Shown piece after piece: positions 17,301-25,416 of a stretch of 59,504 nucleotides of DNA (position 1 is its first letter; each line of letters begins with the position of its first letter). The notes beneath the pieces were generated by a model. That model did no database searches. It worked only from the letters and a program-made list of their open reading frames with translations, and had not been told where the DNA came from. Source of the stretch: Ignavibacteriota bacterium (GTDB lineage: Bacteria; Bacteroidota; Ignavibacteria; UBA10030; UBA6906); assembly GCA_016218065.1 (NCBI GenBank), contig JACRFA010000195.1, forward strand, positions 1 through 59,504, read 5' to 3'. Both the position numbers and the translations under genes were made by a program.

Positions 17301-17455
17301 TTTGTATAAACAATTACCTGCACATCGCTCAAGTCGGGGATTGCGTCCACCGGCGTTGTAGAGAATGCCCAGATGCCGCCGCCGATCGCGAACAGCGTCA
17401 TGAGAATCACCATGAACTTGTTGTTGACCGACCACTCAATGATTTTTCCTAACAT
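14315..17455 (-). CDS. cusA: CusA-type heavy-metal RND efflux pump
   Basis: The 1046-residue product is a full-length HME-RND inner-membrane pump. The TM4 signature AIGAMVDAAIIMIEN (about 395-412) is the form linked to monovalent Cu/Ag transporters. Methionines in the porter domain match known CusA metal sites: FMPPMYEGDILYMPTTLPG and RIDMLSTGI. Twelve membrane segments and two large periplasmic loops are in the expected places. An AAGGTGA box precedes the ATG, and the adaptor gene ends 9 nt upstream, giving the order TolC, adaptor, pump. It should use the proton gradient to export Cu(I)/Ag(I) from the periplasm across the outer membrane. Confidence 0.93.
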   Translation of the reverse strand: MLGKIIEWSVNNKFMVILMTLFAIGGGIWAFSTTPVDAIPDLSDVQVIVYTKFPGQSPRTVEDQITYPLTTQLVSVPFSKVVRGYSFFGYSLIYIIFEDGTDLYWARSRVLEYLNYAQTRLPKNIVAQLGPDATGVGWVFEYTLSSDKRDLSQLRSIQDWYLKYQLASVDGVAEVATLGGYVKQYQVTVDPAKILAFNLSISEIEMAIKKSNNDVGGEVIEMGEKEFMVRGRGYITSIDDIKNIPVMVNKATGTPVYVRDLADVTLGPEMRRGLGEANGEGEAVGGIVIMRYGQNALEVIKNVKAKLAEARAGLPEDVKITTAYDRSGLIERAIETLKEKLVEESIIVALVSILFLLHFRSAFVAIFTLPVAILIAFIIMRLQGINANIMSLSGIAIAIGAMVDAAIIMIENAHKHIEHEATLPEAEKRPHWTVVTEAAKEVGPSLFYSLLVITLSFVPVFTLEAQEGRLFKPLAFTKTYSMAAAAILAITIVPVLMGYLIRGKIRPEEKNPVNRLLIRMYHPLMHVVLKYKKIVVGTAVVIIVLTVIPYSQLGSEFMPPMYEGDILYMPTTLPGISITKSKELLQQMDKVLKTFPEVHHVFGKIGRTESATDPAGLDMVETIITLKPEEEWRPGMNPETLVKEMDAAMKFPGVTNAWTMPVKTRIDMLSTGIRTPVGIKVAGANLQTLQEIGKQIEDVVKTVPGTRSAFAERAATGNYADWDINRKEAARYGLTVEDVQKVIETAIGGMTITTTVEGLERYPVNLRYPRELRDNPEAMNRVLIPTPTGQQVPLSQLATLKLRSGPMVVRSEDTRPNAWIYVDIQDIDLGTYVAMAKKAVAERVKLPAGYSIVWSGQYEYMQRAQQRLLYVIPATIFIIFLIIYINTKSLTKTAIVFLAVPFSLVGAFWFIWILGYNTSIAVWVGIIALAGLDAETGVVMLLYLDIAYEDWKKKGMMRNVDDLKDAIYHGAVKRIRPKVMTVATIIMGLLPIMWSAGTGSDVMKRIAAPMVGGVVTSAIMELAVYPAIYLLWKSRQFRKEQQSVQQ

Positions 17456-17464
17456 GTCATCACC

Positions 17465-18868
17465 TTACTTTGAGTGGTTTTTGTGTAGAGGCGCCGATTC
17501 ATTCTTCTCCGCGGGCTTCTCTTCCTTATCTTGGGGCATGTCCATCCCTTCCATTGAGTCGAGCTTCTTCTCGTTGGGGGAACTTTGTTTCATGCCTTGC
17601 CTACCGGCAGGCAGGCTTGCAGAATCCATTGGCAATTCGCCGTTCGGCGACATCGTTTGCAACGCGGATTTCAGGTTGCTTTCCGAGTCGAGCAGGAATT
17701 GAGATGACACAACAATTTTTTCGCCTTCCTGCACGCCATCCACCACTTGATAGTAACCATCAGCAAGAACGCCGAGCTTCACGTCGCGAGACTCGAACCG
17801 TCCATCGCCGCGTGAAAGCACAACAACATTGCGCTCGCCTGAATGAATGACCGCCTGTTCAGGCACTGCTACCGCGGTAATAGTCACGGGTGATTGAAGC
17901 TCGACTGTTGCAAACATCTCCGGCTTGAGCGCGAAGTTCGGATTCGGAATCTCAACCCGCACTCGCACCGTGCGTGTGTCGGGATTCAAATACGGGTAGA
18001 TGTACGACACTCGACCCGCAATGACTTTTCCCGGTATGTATGCAAGCGTCACGGCCGCGCGCTGACCGACTTTGATGAACGGCACTTCGTATTCATACAC
18101 TTCAGCATTCACCCACACCGTCGAGAGGTCGGCAATCTTGTACAGATTTGTGCCCGCCATGATGTTGCCGCCTTGCAGCACATTCTTCTCCACGATAACG
18201 CCAGTCGCAGGGGCAACAAGAGCCATCGTCTTTTCGGGCTGCCGCGTCGCTTCCAACCGTTGAATTTGTTCGTGCGAAATATCCCAGTACATCAACTTGC
18301 GATGCGCGCGCCGGTACAATTCCTGTTCGCCGGTTTGGGTCGAGTCTGCATTCTTGTACTTCAAAGCGATGATGTATTCTTCCTCGGCGCTCACAAGCTC
18401 AGGACTGTAAATCTCAAGGAGTCGGTCACCTTTTCGGACGAACTTGCCCGTGTAGTCGGCATAGAGTTTATCAATCCAGCCGGAGATTTTTGTGTTCACG
18501 TAGAAGAGCTTCCGCTCGTCATAATCCACCTTGCCCACAGTGCGAATAGTCTTCGAGAGGTTTCGTCGCTGTGCAGTTTCGTATCGCACGCCGATGTTCT
18601 GAACGGTCGTCGGGTCGATCTTTATTCCGCCACCTTCCTCACCTTCATACACTGGAACCATATCCATTCCCATTGGTGACTTGCCCGGTTTATCCGACCG
18701 CATCGTCGGGTCCATCGGGTCGCGGTAGTACAGAATCCGCTTTCCTTGTGCTGTCGAAGTTCCTTCACTCGATGGCTCTTTTGTTGAGAAGAAGATGAAA
18801 TACACTCCCACCACAACGAGAACGAGGAGAACAATTCCTACAAGTATGCTTATCTGATTCTTATTCAT
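17465..18868 (-). CDS. cusB: CusB-type periplasmic adaptor
   Basis: The 467-residue product has an N-terminal anchor (ILVGIVLLVLVVVGVYF). A modified heavy-metal-binding motif (YYRDPMDP...SPMGMDMVPVYEG) has Met and Asp where cysteines usually stand, as in CusB-like adaptors. A barrel-sandwich domain (GWIDKLYADYTGKFVRKGD), a hairpin and VNAEVYEYEVPFIKVGQ follow. The tail is Met-, Lys- and Glu-rich and contains LPAGRQ, encoded by the palindrome at 17594-17620. ATG at 18868 has AAAGGA 9 nt before it; an alternative ATG at 18889 overlaps the TolC stop. It links the pump to the outer-membrane channel and may pass metal on. Confidence 0.9.
   Translation of the reverse strand: MNKNQISILVGIVLLVLVVVGVYFIFFSTKEPSSEGTSTAQGKRILYYRDPMDPTMRSDKPGKSPMGMDMVPVYEGEEGGGIKIDPTTVQNIGVRYETAQRRNLSKTIRTVGKVDYDERKLFYVNTKISGWIDKLYADYTGKFVRKGDRLLEIYSPELVSAEEEYIIALKYKNADSTQTGEQELYRRAHRKLMYWDISHEQIQRLEATRQPEKTMALVAPATGVIVEKNVLQGGNIMAGTNLYKIADLSTVWVNAEVYEYEVPFIKVGQRAAVTLAYIPGKVIAGRVSYIYPYLNPDTRTVRVRVEIPNPNFALKPEMFATVELQSPVTITAVAVPEQAVIHSGERNVVVLSRGDGRFESRDVKLGVLADGYYQVVDGVQEGEKIVVSSQFLLDSESNLKSALQTMSPNGELPMDSASLPAGRQGMKQSSPNEKKLDSMEGMDMPQDKEEKPAEKNESAPLHKNHSK
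17594..17620. repeat. Palindromic repeat (CCTGCCGGCAGG family) inside cusB
   Basis: GCCTACCGGCAGGCAGGC is a near-palindrome of the family seen at 7108, 32634, 53162, 54941 and 56428. In the cusB frame it encodes LPAGRQG in the low-complexity tail, so it is tolerated without a frameshift. Confidence 0.7.
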
Positions 18869-18888
18869 TTCTGTTCGTCCTTTCGACA

Positions 18889-20229
18889 TTATCGTAGGTC
18901 GCTGCCAACGGCGCGTTCCAGTGAGGCGAGATTGCTAAAGTACTCGCCGACCACCATGTAATACTCCATCTTGAACATTTGCACGAGCCGGTAGGTATCG
19001 AGCAGCGAAAGGAAATCCGCTTTGTCTGTTTGATACGAAGCGAGTGTTGATTGAAGCGATTGTTCAGCCTGCGGCAGAATGGTTTTTTCGTATCGGTCGA
19101 TCTGCTGCCAACGGGATTGCACTTTTGCAAACGCATCACGCACTTCTGCCTTCACCATGTTCTGCATATCGGCGAGCGACTGTTCGCTTGAACGGACGTT
19201 CAACTCGCTTTCTTCCACTTTACCCGAATACTTGCCGATGCCCCACGGCGCTAGTGGTATGTTAATGCCGACCATTGCAGCCCACTGGTCAGTGCCTTCC
19301 TTCATGTCTTTATACATCCCTCGCACCATCAGCTCGGGGAAGCGCATTCGCTTCGCAACCGCAACCTCAGCGTTGTTCATTTCGATTTCATATTTCATTG
19401 CGCGAAGTTCCGGGCGATCATTAAGCGAGCGATCAAACAGCTCATCCTGTATGCCGGTGAATTGTTGCGGCTGCTTCTCCGCGACCTTCCCGATTGTTGT
19501 GTTCGCGGGCGAAGAGCGAAGCGCGTTCATCATCGCCTCGGAGGCGACGATCTCTTGCTGAAGCGTTGCCCGCTCGTTCTGGAGTTTTGCCAGCTCGACC
19601 TGAACTTTGAGCACGTCACCTTGCGATGTGAGACCAACGCTGTACTTTGCCCGCGCCGATTCGACGATTTGTTTGAGAAGGCGCTGGTTCTCTTCGTTGA
19701 CACCGAGCCGTCGTTGCGCCGAATAGAGCATCGCATAGGCTCGCTTCGCGTCTGCAATGAGACTCCGCTCGACGGCTGCCGCAGTCTGCTCTGTCATGCG
19801 GACGTTTGCTTCCGCCACATCGCCCATCAGGGCCTTCTGTCCGAACACCGGAATCGTTTGTTGAATCGAGTAGTCTGTCTCCATGCCGTCACGAAAAGGA
19901 TTCGCCGATGTTACGGGCGTTGCAAAGAACTCAACAGCAGCTTGCGGGTCTTCCCACGCCGTTGCTTGCCGCACGCGAGCTTCGGAGCTTTGCACACGTG
20001 TTTTGTATGCCTGAAGCTTCGGGTTTCTCTGCAGGACTTCAGTCACAAATGCTTCAAGCGCAAGTGTTGCCTCTGCCGTTGAAGTGTCCTCTACGAGGTC
20101 GTAGACCTGCAGGACGCTTGGCAGTGTTGATGCGATTGGTTGAGAGGACTTCGTATTCCTTTGTGCCATCGCGATGGATTGTGTGAAGATGAAAAAAGCA
20201 ATCAAGAACTTTGTCGTGTGCTTCAGCAT
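18889..20229 (-). CDS. TolC-family outer-membrane efflux protein (CusC role)
   Basis: The 446-residue product has a signal peptide (LIAFFIFTQSIAMA) and the repeated helical pattern of outer-membrane efflux proteins: VTEVLQRNPKLQAYKTRV, the TAWEDPQ loop, YSVGLTSQGDVLKVQVELAKLQN and a second half with SLADMQNMVKAEVRDAFAKVQ. An AAAAGGAG box precedes the ATG. It is the first of the three-gene TolC-adaptor-pump set. Its stop overlaps a possible adaptor start (TAATG). It should form the exit duct for Cu/Ag. The leader contains a hairpin at 20281-20318. Confidence 0.9.
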   Translation of the reverse strand: MLKHTTKFLIAFFIFTQSIAMAQRNTKSSQPIASTLPSVLQVYDLVEDTSTAEATLALEAFVTEVLQRNPKLQAYKTRVQSSEARVRQATAWEDPQAAVEFFATPVTSANPFRDGMETDYSIQQTIPVFGQKALMGDVAEANVRMTEQTAAAVERSLIADAKRAYAMLYSAQRRLGVNEENQRLLKQIVESARAKYSVGLTSQGDVLKVQVELAKLQNERATLQQEIVASEAMMNALRSSPANTTIGKVAEKQPQQFTGIQDELFDRSLNDRPELRAMKYEIEMNNAEVAVAKRMRFPELMVRGMYKDMKEGTDQWAAMVGINIPLAPWGIGKYSGKVEESELNVRSSEQSLADMQNMVKAEVRDAFAKVQSRWQQIDRYEKTILPQAEQSLQSTLASYQTDKADFLSLLDTYRLVQMFKMEYYMVVGEYFSNLASLERAVGSDLR

Positions 20230-20280
20230 GAGCTGACACTCCTTTTAGCATTGATGAAAAACTTGGAAACAATGGGATGC

Positions 20281-20318
20281 TGCTATTCTTCTCTCACGCA
20301 AGCAACGAGAGAATAGCA
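20281..20318 (-). promoter_or_regulatory. Leader hairpin before the first efflux operon
   Basis: TGCTATTCttCTCTC (20281-20295) pairs with GAGAGAATAGCA (20307-20318) around an 11-nt loop, with a short bulge. It lies about 50 nt before the TolC start on the transcript, so it could be an operator or an RNA structure affecting expression. Confidence 0.4.
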
Positions 20319-20376
20319 AAATAGCCTTGAGTACATTTCACGTAACGGAACAGGTTACCCGCGACGTGTGTACGCC

Positions 20377-20395
20377 TCCGAAGGAGTCCTTCGGA
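20377..20395. repeat. Palindrome TCCGAAGGA-G-TCCTTCGGA
   Basis: A perfect 9-bp inverted repeat with a 1-nt centre lies 20 nt after the stop of the 20415-20846 gene. Flanking TACGCC and GGCTAC extend it imperfectly. It resembles an intergenic REP-like element; there is no T-run for a normal terminator. Confidence 0.6.
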
Positions 20396-20414
20396 CAAGG
20401 CTACAAGGAGAATT

Positions 20415-20846
20415 TTAGATTAGGAATGTTTCGTTGAGGACGTACTTCTCCACAGAAGGTGGAGAGACGCTTTCAGTAAAGGAGTAGGAAAACCACGAGG
20501 TGGTGTTAACAGGTTCGGGCGAAACAAACGAGGACGCAAGCACAGCGAGAACTGCTACATTCTGCGTCTTGTCGTTTTTCTCAAGCAACGTCTGAATTGC
20601 AGCAAGCCCGCCGACAATCGCGTTGATGTGGCAGTCGTCGAGGTTCTTAAAGGACACACCGGTGATCGGTTCTGACTGGGGTTCGTTCGGACAGCCATGA
20701 TGATCGCTTGCACCGGAAGTATCGCAGCACTCCGCCGCTTCCATCGTGCAGATATGAACGATCATTGTGAATCCTGAGCTTGCGAGCAAGAACAGGAATG
20801 CCAAGACCCTTCCTACGTACACGATATTTTTGGTGAAGAGCTTCAT
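20415..20846 (-). CDS. Small Cys/His-containing exported protein (HYC_CC_PP-like)
   Basis: The 143-residue product has a hydrophobic N-terminal segment (VLAFLFLLASSGFTMIV). It is followed by HICTMEAAECCDTSG and DHHGCP, the conserved HxC...CC...C pattern of a small Bacteroidota family found beside metal-transport genes (recollection, not a search). The rest has LDDCHINAIVGG and no further domain. There is no strong Shine-Dalgarno. It stands between the multicopper oxidase and the TolC gene, about 300 nt downstream of the oxidase. Periplasmic metal binding is inferred. Confidence 0.7.
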   Translation of the reverse strand: MKLFTKNIVYVGRVLAFLFLLASSGFTMIVHICTMEAAECCDTSGASDHHGCPNEPQSEPITGVSFKNLDDCHINAIVGGLAAIQTLLEKNDKTQNVAVLAVLASSFVSPEPVNTTSWFSYSFTESVSPPSVEKYVLNETFLI

Positions 20847-21158
20847 CTACTGATGAAAACTGCGACGAATGTTAATCCGGCGACTAGGCTGTTAGCCGAA
20901 GCCGGTTTTCGATTTCATTGCTGAGAAGTACAACAAAGATGCCAATCAGAAACATCAAACCAACTCTGTTTTCGCAGAGAGGCTCAAATGGCTTCTCAAA
21001 TCTGGGAATTTGCCCGATTCGAGTTCTCATTGTTGAAGCGCCCCCAACATCCACATGCCTTCCCGATTCCCTAAAAACAACTACAACATAACTGCGGTAG
21101 TTCCGGATTGTGTTACACATAACAGAAATTGTTTTACAGGATTCCATTTCCCCAACGA
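20847..21158. other. 312-nt stretch without a convincing gene
   Basis: A minus-strand frame of 92 codons crosses it (GTG at 21162), but it overlaps the oxidase stop, has an unlikely composition and resembles no family. The stretch probably carries the promoter of the 143-residue gene. Confidence 0.4.
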
Positions 21159-22889
21159 TCACTTGAGCACCAAGAGTTTCCTGTTCAACGAGAGACTCCC
21201 TGCTGTCAACTCGTAGCTGTACATTCCTGATGCAAGCGCCGACGCATTGAACACTTCATCGTAGCTTCCTGCCGGACGCACTTCGTTGACAAGCGTCGTC
21301 ACTTCGCGTCCGAGCAGGTCATGCACCTTCAATGTCACGAACCCGGTTTCCGGAATTTGAAATCGTATCGTTGTCGTTGGATTGAATGGATTCGGATAGT
21401 TCTGGTGCAACTGAAATCCTGATGGTGCGCCCTCATTCGCATTCCCCACTTCCGTCAAACCGCTCACTCTGAAGTTCATCATCATCCCGTCGTCTTCATG
21501 TTCAAGATTGTGGCAATGGAGAAGATAGATGCCATTGTAGTCTTGAAATTTAACGAGGGTTCGAATCGTCTCGGATGGATTCACCAGCACAGTATCCTTC
21601 CATCCTTTGTCTGAAGGAGGAAGATTTGTATTACCATTACGCGAGTACACTTGGAAAAGGAGTCCATGAATGTGCATCGGATGGAACTCGTCTGTGCCAT
21701 TGACGATGCGCCACTCTTCCAGTTGGTTGCCCGGAACTTCTTCATCGATGCGGTTAAGCTCAAACGAGCGATTGTTGATTTTGTGCATCGCGCCGCCGCT
21801 CATACTCATTGTCAGGATGAATGTTCTTGTCCGCGTAACATCCGATGGATTGTAGTATGAAATTGACGGAAGACTTGCCGGGACAACTCCTCCGGAGTTT
21901 TGATTTCCCGTGATATCGAAGCGAAGGATATTCAACTCCAACCCTTGCGTGCCGCCGCCCTCCGTGAACGGCAGCGACTTCAGAACAACATTCTGACCAA
22001 GAGTGTACGAAGAGAAGTCCATGAGAATATCAACACGCTCACCAGGCGAGAGGAGGAACGATGTTGTCGACACGGCTTGGTCTTTCAACCCCCCATCCGT
22101 TGCGACAATGTGAAACGCATGATTGTCCGCAAAGGCGATTTTGTACACTCTTGCGTTCGAGCCGTTCACGAGTCTGAATCGGTAGAGTGTTCTTGATACT
22201 TCGAAGTATGGATCCGGCGTTCCGTTGACAAGAACCAGGTCGCCGAGATAGCCGTTCATCACATCTATCATCGTGGGCGAATAGGTGAACTGCGGTTGAG
22301 ACGCGCTTCTTCTATCCTGAATCACTAGCGGAATATCGAAATCTCCGCGCGGGAGGCCGAGCGGAATCTCGTTGTCATCATCTATAATGAAAAGCCCGGC
22401 AAACCCTTTGTACACCTGTTCTGCCGTGAGCATGTGTGCGTGAGCGTGGTAAAAGTACGTTCCTGCGCGCTGTACAATCGGGAACGAGTAAGTGAACGAG
22501 CCGCCGGGAACAATCGGATCCTTCGGATGTCCATCCATTGTCGCGGGCGCAATCAGTCCGTGCCAGTGAACCGTTGCATCCTCGGAAAGTTGATTCACAA
22601 CATTTGCCGAGAATACCGAGCCGCGTTGCACTCTGACAGTCGGACACGGATAGGAACCGTTGATGGCTGTAACTTGTGTGGTTGTCCCGGGCCAAACAAC
22701 AACGTTACGCGATGCGAGCGTCATCGTTCCGCCGTTGTTGAAGACCGGAGGAAATCGTAACGGGTTGCCGGTAAGCTCTGTGAGAAATCCGGACTTGAGT
22801 GCGAATGTTTTCGCACGACTCATCTGAATACCCAACGAAGCTGCCGCCCCGAGCTTGAGCGACTGGAGAAGCATCGATCTTCTATTCAT
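21159..22889 (-). CDS. Multicopper oxidase with T9SS sorting domain
   Basis: The 576-residue product opens with MNRRSMLLQSLKLGAAA, a twin-arginine-like signal. Four copper motifs are present: HWHG (about 106), HAHAH (about 147), HPMHIHG (about 402) and HCHNLEHEDDGMM (about 457), so type 1, 2 and 3 copper sites appear complete. Residues about 492-576 are a type IX sorting domain with NYPNPFNPTTTIRF and a final NRKLLVLK. ATG at 22889 is preferred to a TTG at 22931. In this setting it probably oxidises Cu(I) to the less toxic Cu(II), like CueO/CopA oxidases. The Tat-type signal with a T9SS tail is unusual. Confidence 0.9.
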   Translation of the reverse strand: MNRRSMLLQSLKLGAAASLGIQMSRAKTFALKSGFLTELTGNPLRFPPVFNNGGTMTLASRNVVVWPGTTTQVTAINGSYPCPTVRVQRGSVFSANVVNQLSEDATVHWHGLIAPATMDGHPKDPIVPGGSFTYSFPIVQRAGTYFYHAHAHMLTAEQVYKGFAGLFIIDDDNEIPLGLPRGDFDIPLVIQDRRSASQPQFTYSPTMIDVMNGYLGDLVLVNGTPDPYFEVSRTLYRFRLVNGSNARVYKIAFADNHAFHIVATDGGLKDQAVSTTSFLLSPGERVDILMDFSSYTLGQNVVLKSLPFTEGGGTQGLELNILRFDITGNQNSGGVVPASLPSISYYNPSDVTRTRTFILTMSMSGGAMHKINNRSFELNRIDEEVPGNQLEEWRIVNGTDEFHPMHIHGLLFQVYSRNGNTNLPPSDKGWKDTVLVNPSETIRTLVKFQDYNGIYLLHCHNLEHEDDGMMMNFRVSGLTEVGNANEGAPSGFQLHQNYPNPFNPTTTIRFQIPETGFVTLKVHDLLGREVTTLVNEVRPAGSYDEVFNASALASGMYSYELTAGSLSLNRKLLVLK

Positions 22890-23059
22890 TCGTTCCCGTA
22901 GTATTTGGTGAATGTCGAGCGACTTCAACAACTCGTTGTTATGTTAACCCGATGACATGGCTGCGAGAGGAGCTGGGATTTCACTCGTTAAGCGCACTGC
23001 AATAAACAGAATCCCGGAGGAACGTGCAACAATAAGGAAATTGGAAACGCGGTTGCTTG

Positions 23060-25144
23060 TTACTCAAATCCACCGGCCTGCATTTTCAGAAACCTCGCGT
23101 TAATTGCCACCACGATGGTGCTCACCGCCATCAGCACAGCACCGAGCGCGGGACTGAGGAGAATACCGAAGCTATAGAGCACACCGGCGGCGAGCGGCAT
23201 CGCGACCGCGTTGTAGCCGGTTGCCCACGCAAGGTTCTGCACCATCTTTCGATATGTTGCTTTCGCAAGCATGATCATTGCGACAACATCTTGAGGATTG
23301 CTTTTGACGAGAACAATATCCGCTGTCTCGGCAGCCACATCCGTTCCCGCGCCGATAGCAATCCCCACATCCGCCTGCGCCAAGGCTGGCGCGTCGTTGA
23401 TGCCATCGCCCGTCATTGCAACAATGAGTCCTCGCGCCTGCACTTCCTTGACCTTCGCCGCTTTTTGGTCGGGAAGAACCTCCGCGAAGAATTCATCCAA
23501 ACCGAGTTCGTCCGAAACCCATTTCGCAACCTTCGTATTGTCGCCTGTCAGCATCATCGTTTGAACGCCCATGTTTTTGAGTTCGGCGATTGTGTTCTTC
23601 GATTCCGGGCGAATGATATCGGCGAGCGCAATGGCGCCGGAGACTTTTCCATCAATCAGTACAAAGATAACAGTCTTTCCCTGCTCACTGAGTTTTTCAA
23701 TGCCACCGACCTCGAAAGGAATTTTGCTCTCGCGCAGGAATCCCGGACTTACCACTTTCACTTCTTTTCCATTCACGTTCCCCTCAGCGCCTTTTCCGGG
23801 AATTGCCTTGAAATTCTCAACGGGCATCATGTCACTCGCCGATCGGACAATGGCCTGTGCAATCGGATGCTCGGAATTCGCTTCGACCGAGCCCGCATAC
23901 CGAAGAAGTTCCTTCTCGTCAAGCTTATCGAACGTCAGAGTGTCCGTCACACCAAACTTGCCTTCGGTCAGCGTACCCGTCTTGTCGAAGATGACGGCTT
24001 GAATGTTCCGTGCGATTTCAAATGCGGCACGATTACGAATCAACAGTCCCTGTTTCGCAGAGAGCGCTGTCGAGACGGCGACCACCAGAGGAATCGCGAG
24101 TCCGAGCGCGTGCGGACATGCAATGACCATGACTGTTACCGTCCGCTCCAGTGCAAACACGAAGTCGCGATTCATAATGGTGAGCCAAACAACCAGTGTG
24201 AGTGCGCCACCTGCCAGCGCGATGATCGTGAGCCACAGCGCTGCGCGGTTTGCGAGATCTTGAGTTTTCGATTTGCTTTCCTGCGCTTCCTTCACGAGAT
24301 CGATCACTTGCGAGAGGAACGATTCCTTTCCTGTGCGCTTGACCTCGACAGTAAGCGAACCTTCGCCGTTGATCGCTCCGCCAATGACCTTCGCACCAGG
24401 TTTCTTGTGTACAGGATTCGACTCTCCGGTCAGCATTGCCTCGTTGACGGATGATTCACCGCCGACAATATCGCCGTCTGCGGGAATTTTCTCTCCTGGC
24501 TTCACGAGCACACGATCGCCTGCTGCAAGCTCGCTGAGCGGGATGTCCTGCACATTTCCATCTGGCAGGATCCTGTGCGCATCGGAAGGCATGAGCTTCG
24601 CGAGTTCTTCAAGCGCTCGCGACGCTCCGAGAACCGATTTCATTTCAATCCAATGACCGAGCAGCATGATGTCGATTAGCGTCGCAGTCTCCCAGAAGAA
24701 CACTTCTCCTTTCAATCCAAACACAACGACGGAGCTATACACGTACGCCGTGGAAATGGCGACGGCGATAAGCGTCATCATACCGGGAGTGCGGGCTTTC
24801 ATCTCATCGAGGAAACCTTTCAAGAAGGGATATCCACCGTAGAAGAATATCAGAGTGGAGAAGGCAAAGAGCAGATACTCATCACCGGTGAAGCGGAGTG
24901 CATTGCCGAGACCTGCCCAATGTTGCAGCATGGGAGAGAGAAGAAGGATAGGAATGGTGATGATGAGCGATAGCCAGAATCGTTTTCTGAAACCCTCCAC
25001 CGAATGCCCTTCGTGGGAACCATGATGTCCTTCGTGATGCGCGCCGTGCGCGTCGGGTTTCGTTGGTTGATGGTGGTGCTGATGACTCGTGCCGGACTCC
25101 TTCATCTCGTGCGAGTCGTCAGCAGAATGTTGGTGATTCTCCAT
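23060..25144 (-). CDS. copB: Copper-translocating P-type ATPase, CopB type
   Basis: The 694-residue product is a complete P1B ATPase. The His-rich N-terminus (HQHHH, HGAHHEGHHGSHEGH) replaces the CxxC heavy-metal domain, and the membrane metal motif is CPH (VIACPHALGLAIPLV, about 342), both marks of the CopB subgroup. The phosphorylation site DKTGTLTEG (about 386), TGES, GDGINDAPAL and MLTGDN are intact. ATG at 25144 has AAGGA 7 nt upstream. It should export copper or silver from the cytoplasm to the periplasm, where the oxidase and RND systems act. Confidence 0.93.
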   Translation of the reverse strand: MENHQHSADDSHEMKESGTSHQHHHQPTKPDAHGAHHEGHHGSHEGHSVEGFRKRFWLSLIITIPILLLSPMLQHWAGLGNALRFTGDEYLLFAFSTLIFFYGGYPFLKGFLDEMKARTPGMMTLIAVAISTAYVYSSVVVFGLKGEVFFWETATLIDIMLLGHWIEMKSVLGASRALEELAKLMPSDAHRILPDGNVQDIPLSELAAGDRVLVKPGEKIPADGDIVGGESSVNEAMLTGESNPVHKKPGAKVIGGAINGEGSLTVEVKRTGKESFLSQVIDLVKEAQESKSKTQDLANRAALWLTIIALAGGALTLVVWLTIMNRDFVFALERTVTVMVIACPHALGLAIPLVVAVSTALSAKQGLLIRNRAAFEIARNIQAVIFDKTGTLTEGKFGVTDTLTFDKLDEKELLRYAGSVEANSEHPIAQAIVRSASDMMPVENFKAIPGKGAEGNVNGKEVKVVSPGFLRESKIPFEVGGIEKLSEQGKTVIFVLIDGKVSGAIALADIIRPESKNTIAELKNMGVQTMMLTGDNTKVAKWVSDELGLDEFFAEVLPDQKAAKVKEVQARGLIVAMTGDGINDAPALAQADVGIAIGAGTDVAAETADIVLVKSNPQDVVAMIMLAKATYRKMVQNLAWATGYNAVAMPLAAGVLYSFGILLSPALGAVLMAVSTIVVAINARFLKMQAGGFE

Positions 25145-25195
25145 GTGCAATTCCTTGGAAAAGAAATGCCTGTTTAGTTCGGTTCGTTGAGCGAC

Positions 25196-25276
25196 TTATT
25201 TCTTGAGCAGCTTCACGATGACGAGAATAAGAAAAACTATCAACAGAATTCCAACGATTGACCAAATCCACATCAT
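25196..25276 (-). CDS. 26-residue single-span membrane protein
   Basis: A short frame encodes MMWIWSIVGILLIVFLILVI followed by VKLLKK: one membrane helix with a basic C-terminal end. A GGGGGAA stretch lies about 12 nt upstream. It sits between copB and another tiny frame that stops 4 nt before it. It could be a genuine small membrane protein or the surviving tail of a longer gene. The composition and the charge after the helix favour translation. Confidence 0.5.
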   Translation of the reverse strand: MMWIWSIVGILLIVFLILVIVKLLKK

Positions 25277-25280
25277 GCCA

Positions 25281-25373
25281 TCAATAGTTCCCCCTACTTT
25301 TCCAGAAGGAGAGCACCGTCATGACCACTAATTTCTTGTAGTGGTCAGTATGCGCATTTGCTTGGTGTTCCAT
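25281..25373 (-). pseudogene. Truncated N-terminal fragment of a small membrane protein
   Basis: Behind a good AAAGGAA box an ATG opens a 30-codon frame, MEHQANAHTDHYKKLVVMTV, then LSFWKSRGNY and stop. The HYKKLVVMTVLSF part resembles the N-terminus of a Bacteroidota membrane protein family (often with DUF305) that normally continues into further helices after LSF. Here it ends at once, 4 nt before the 26-residue frame. This suggests an internal deletion. Homology is from memory and uncertain. Confidence 0.4.
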
Positions 25374-25416
25374 AATAAAATTCCTTTAGGTTTTGGATTT
25401 TGTTCGCAGTCCCCGG

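Noticed and set aside
20884-21162. 92-codon minus-strand frame
   Set aside because: It starts with GTG over the oxidase stop, has no clear ribosome-binding site and no family resemblance; noted only as an unassigned stretch.
23057-24454. 465-codon plus-strand frame
   Set aside because: It is antisense to copB with shadow-type composition; the P-ATPase motifs on the other strand are complete.
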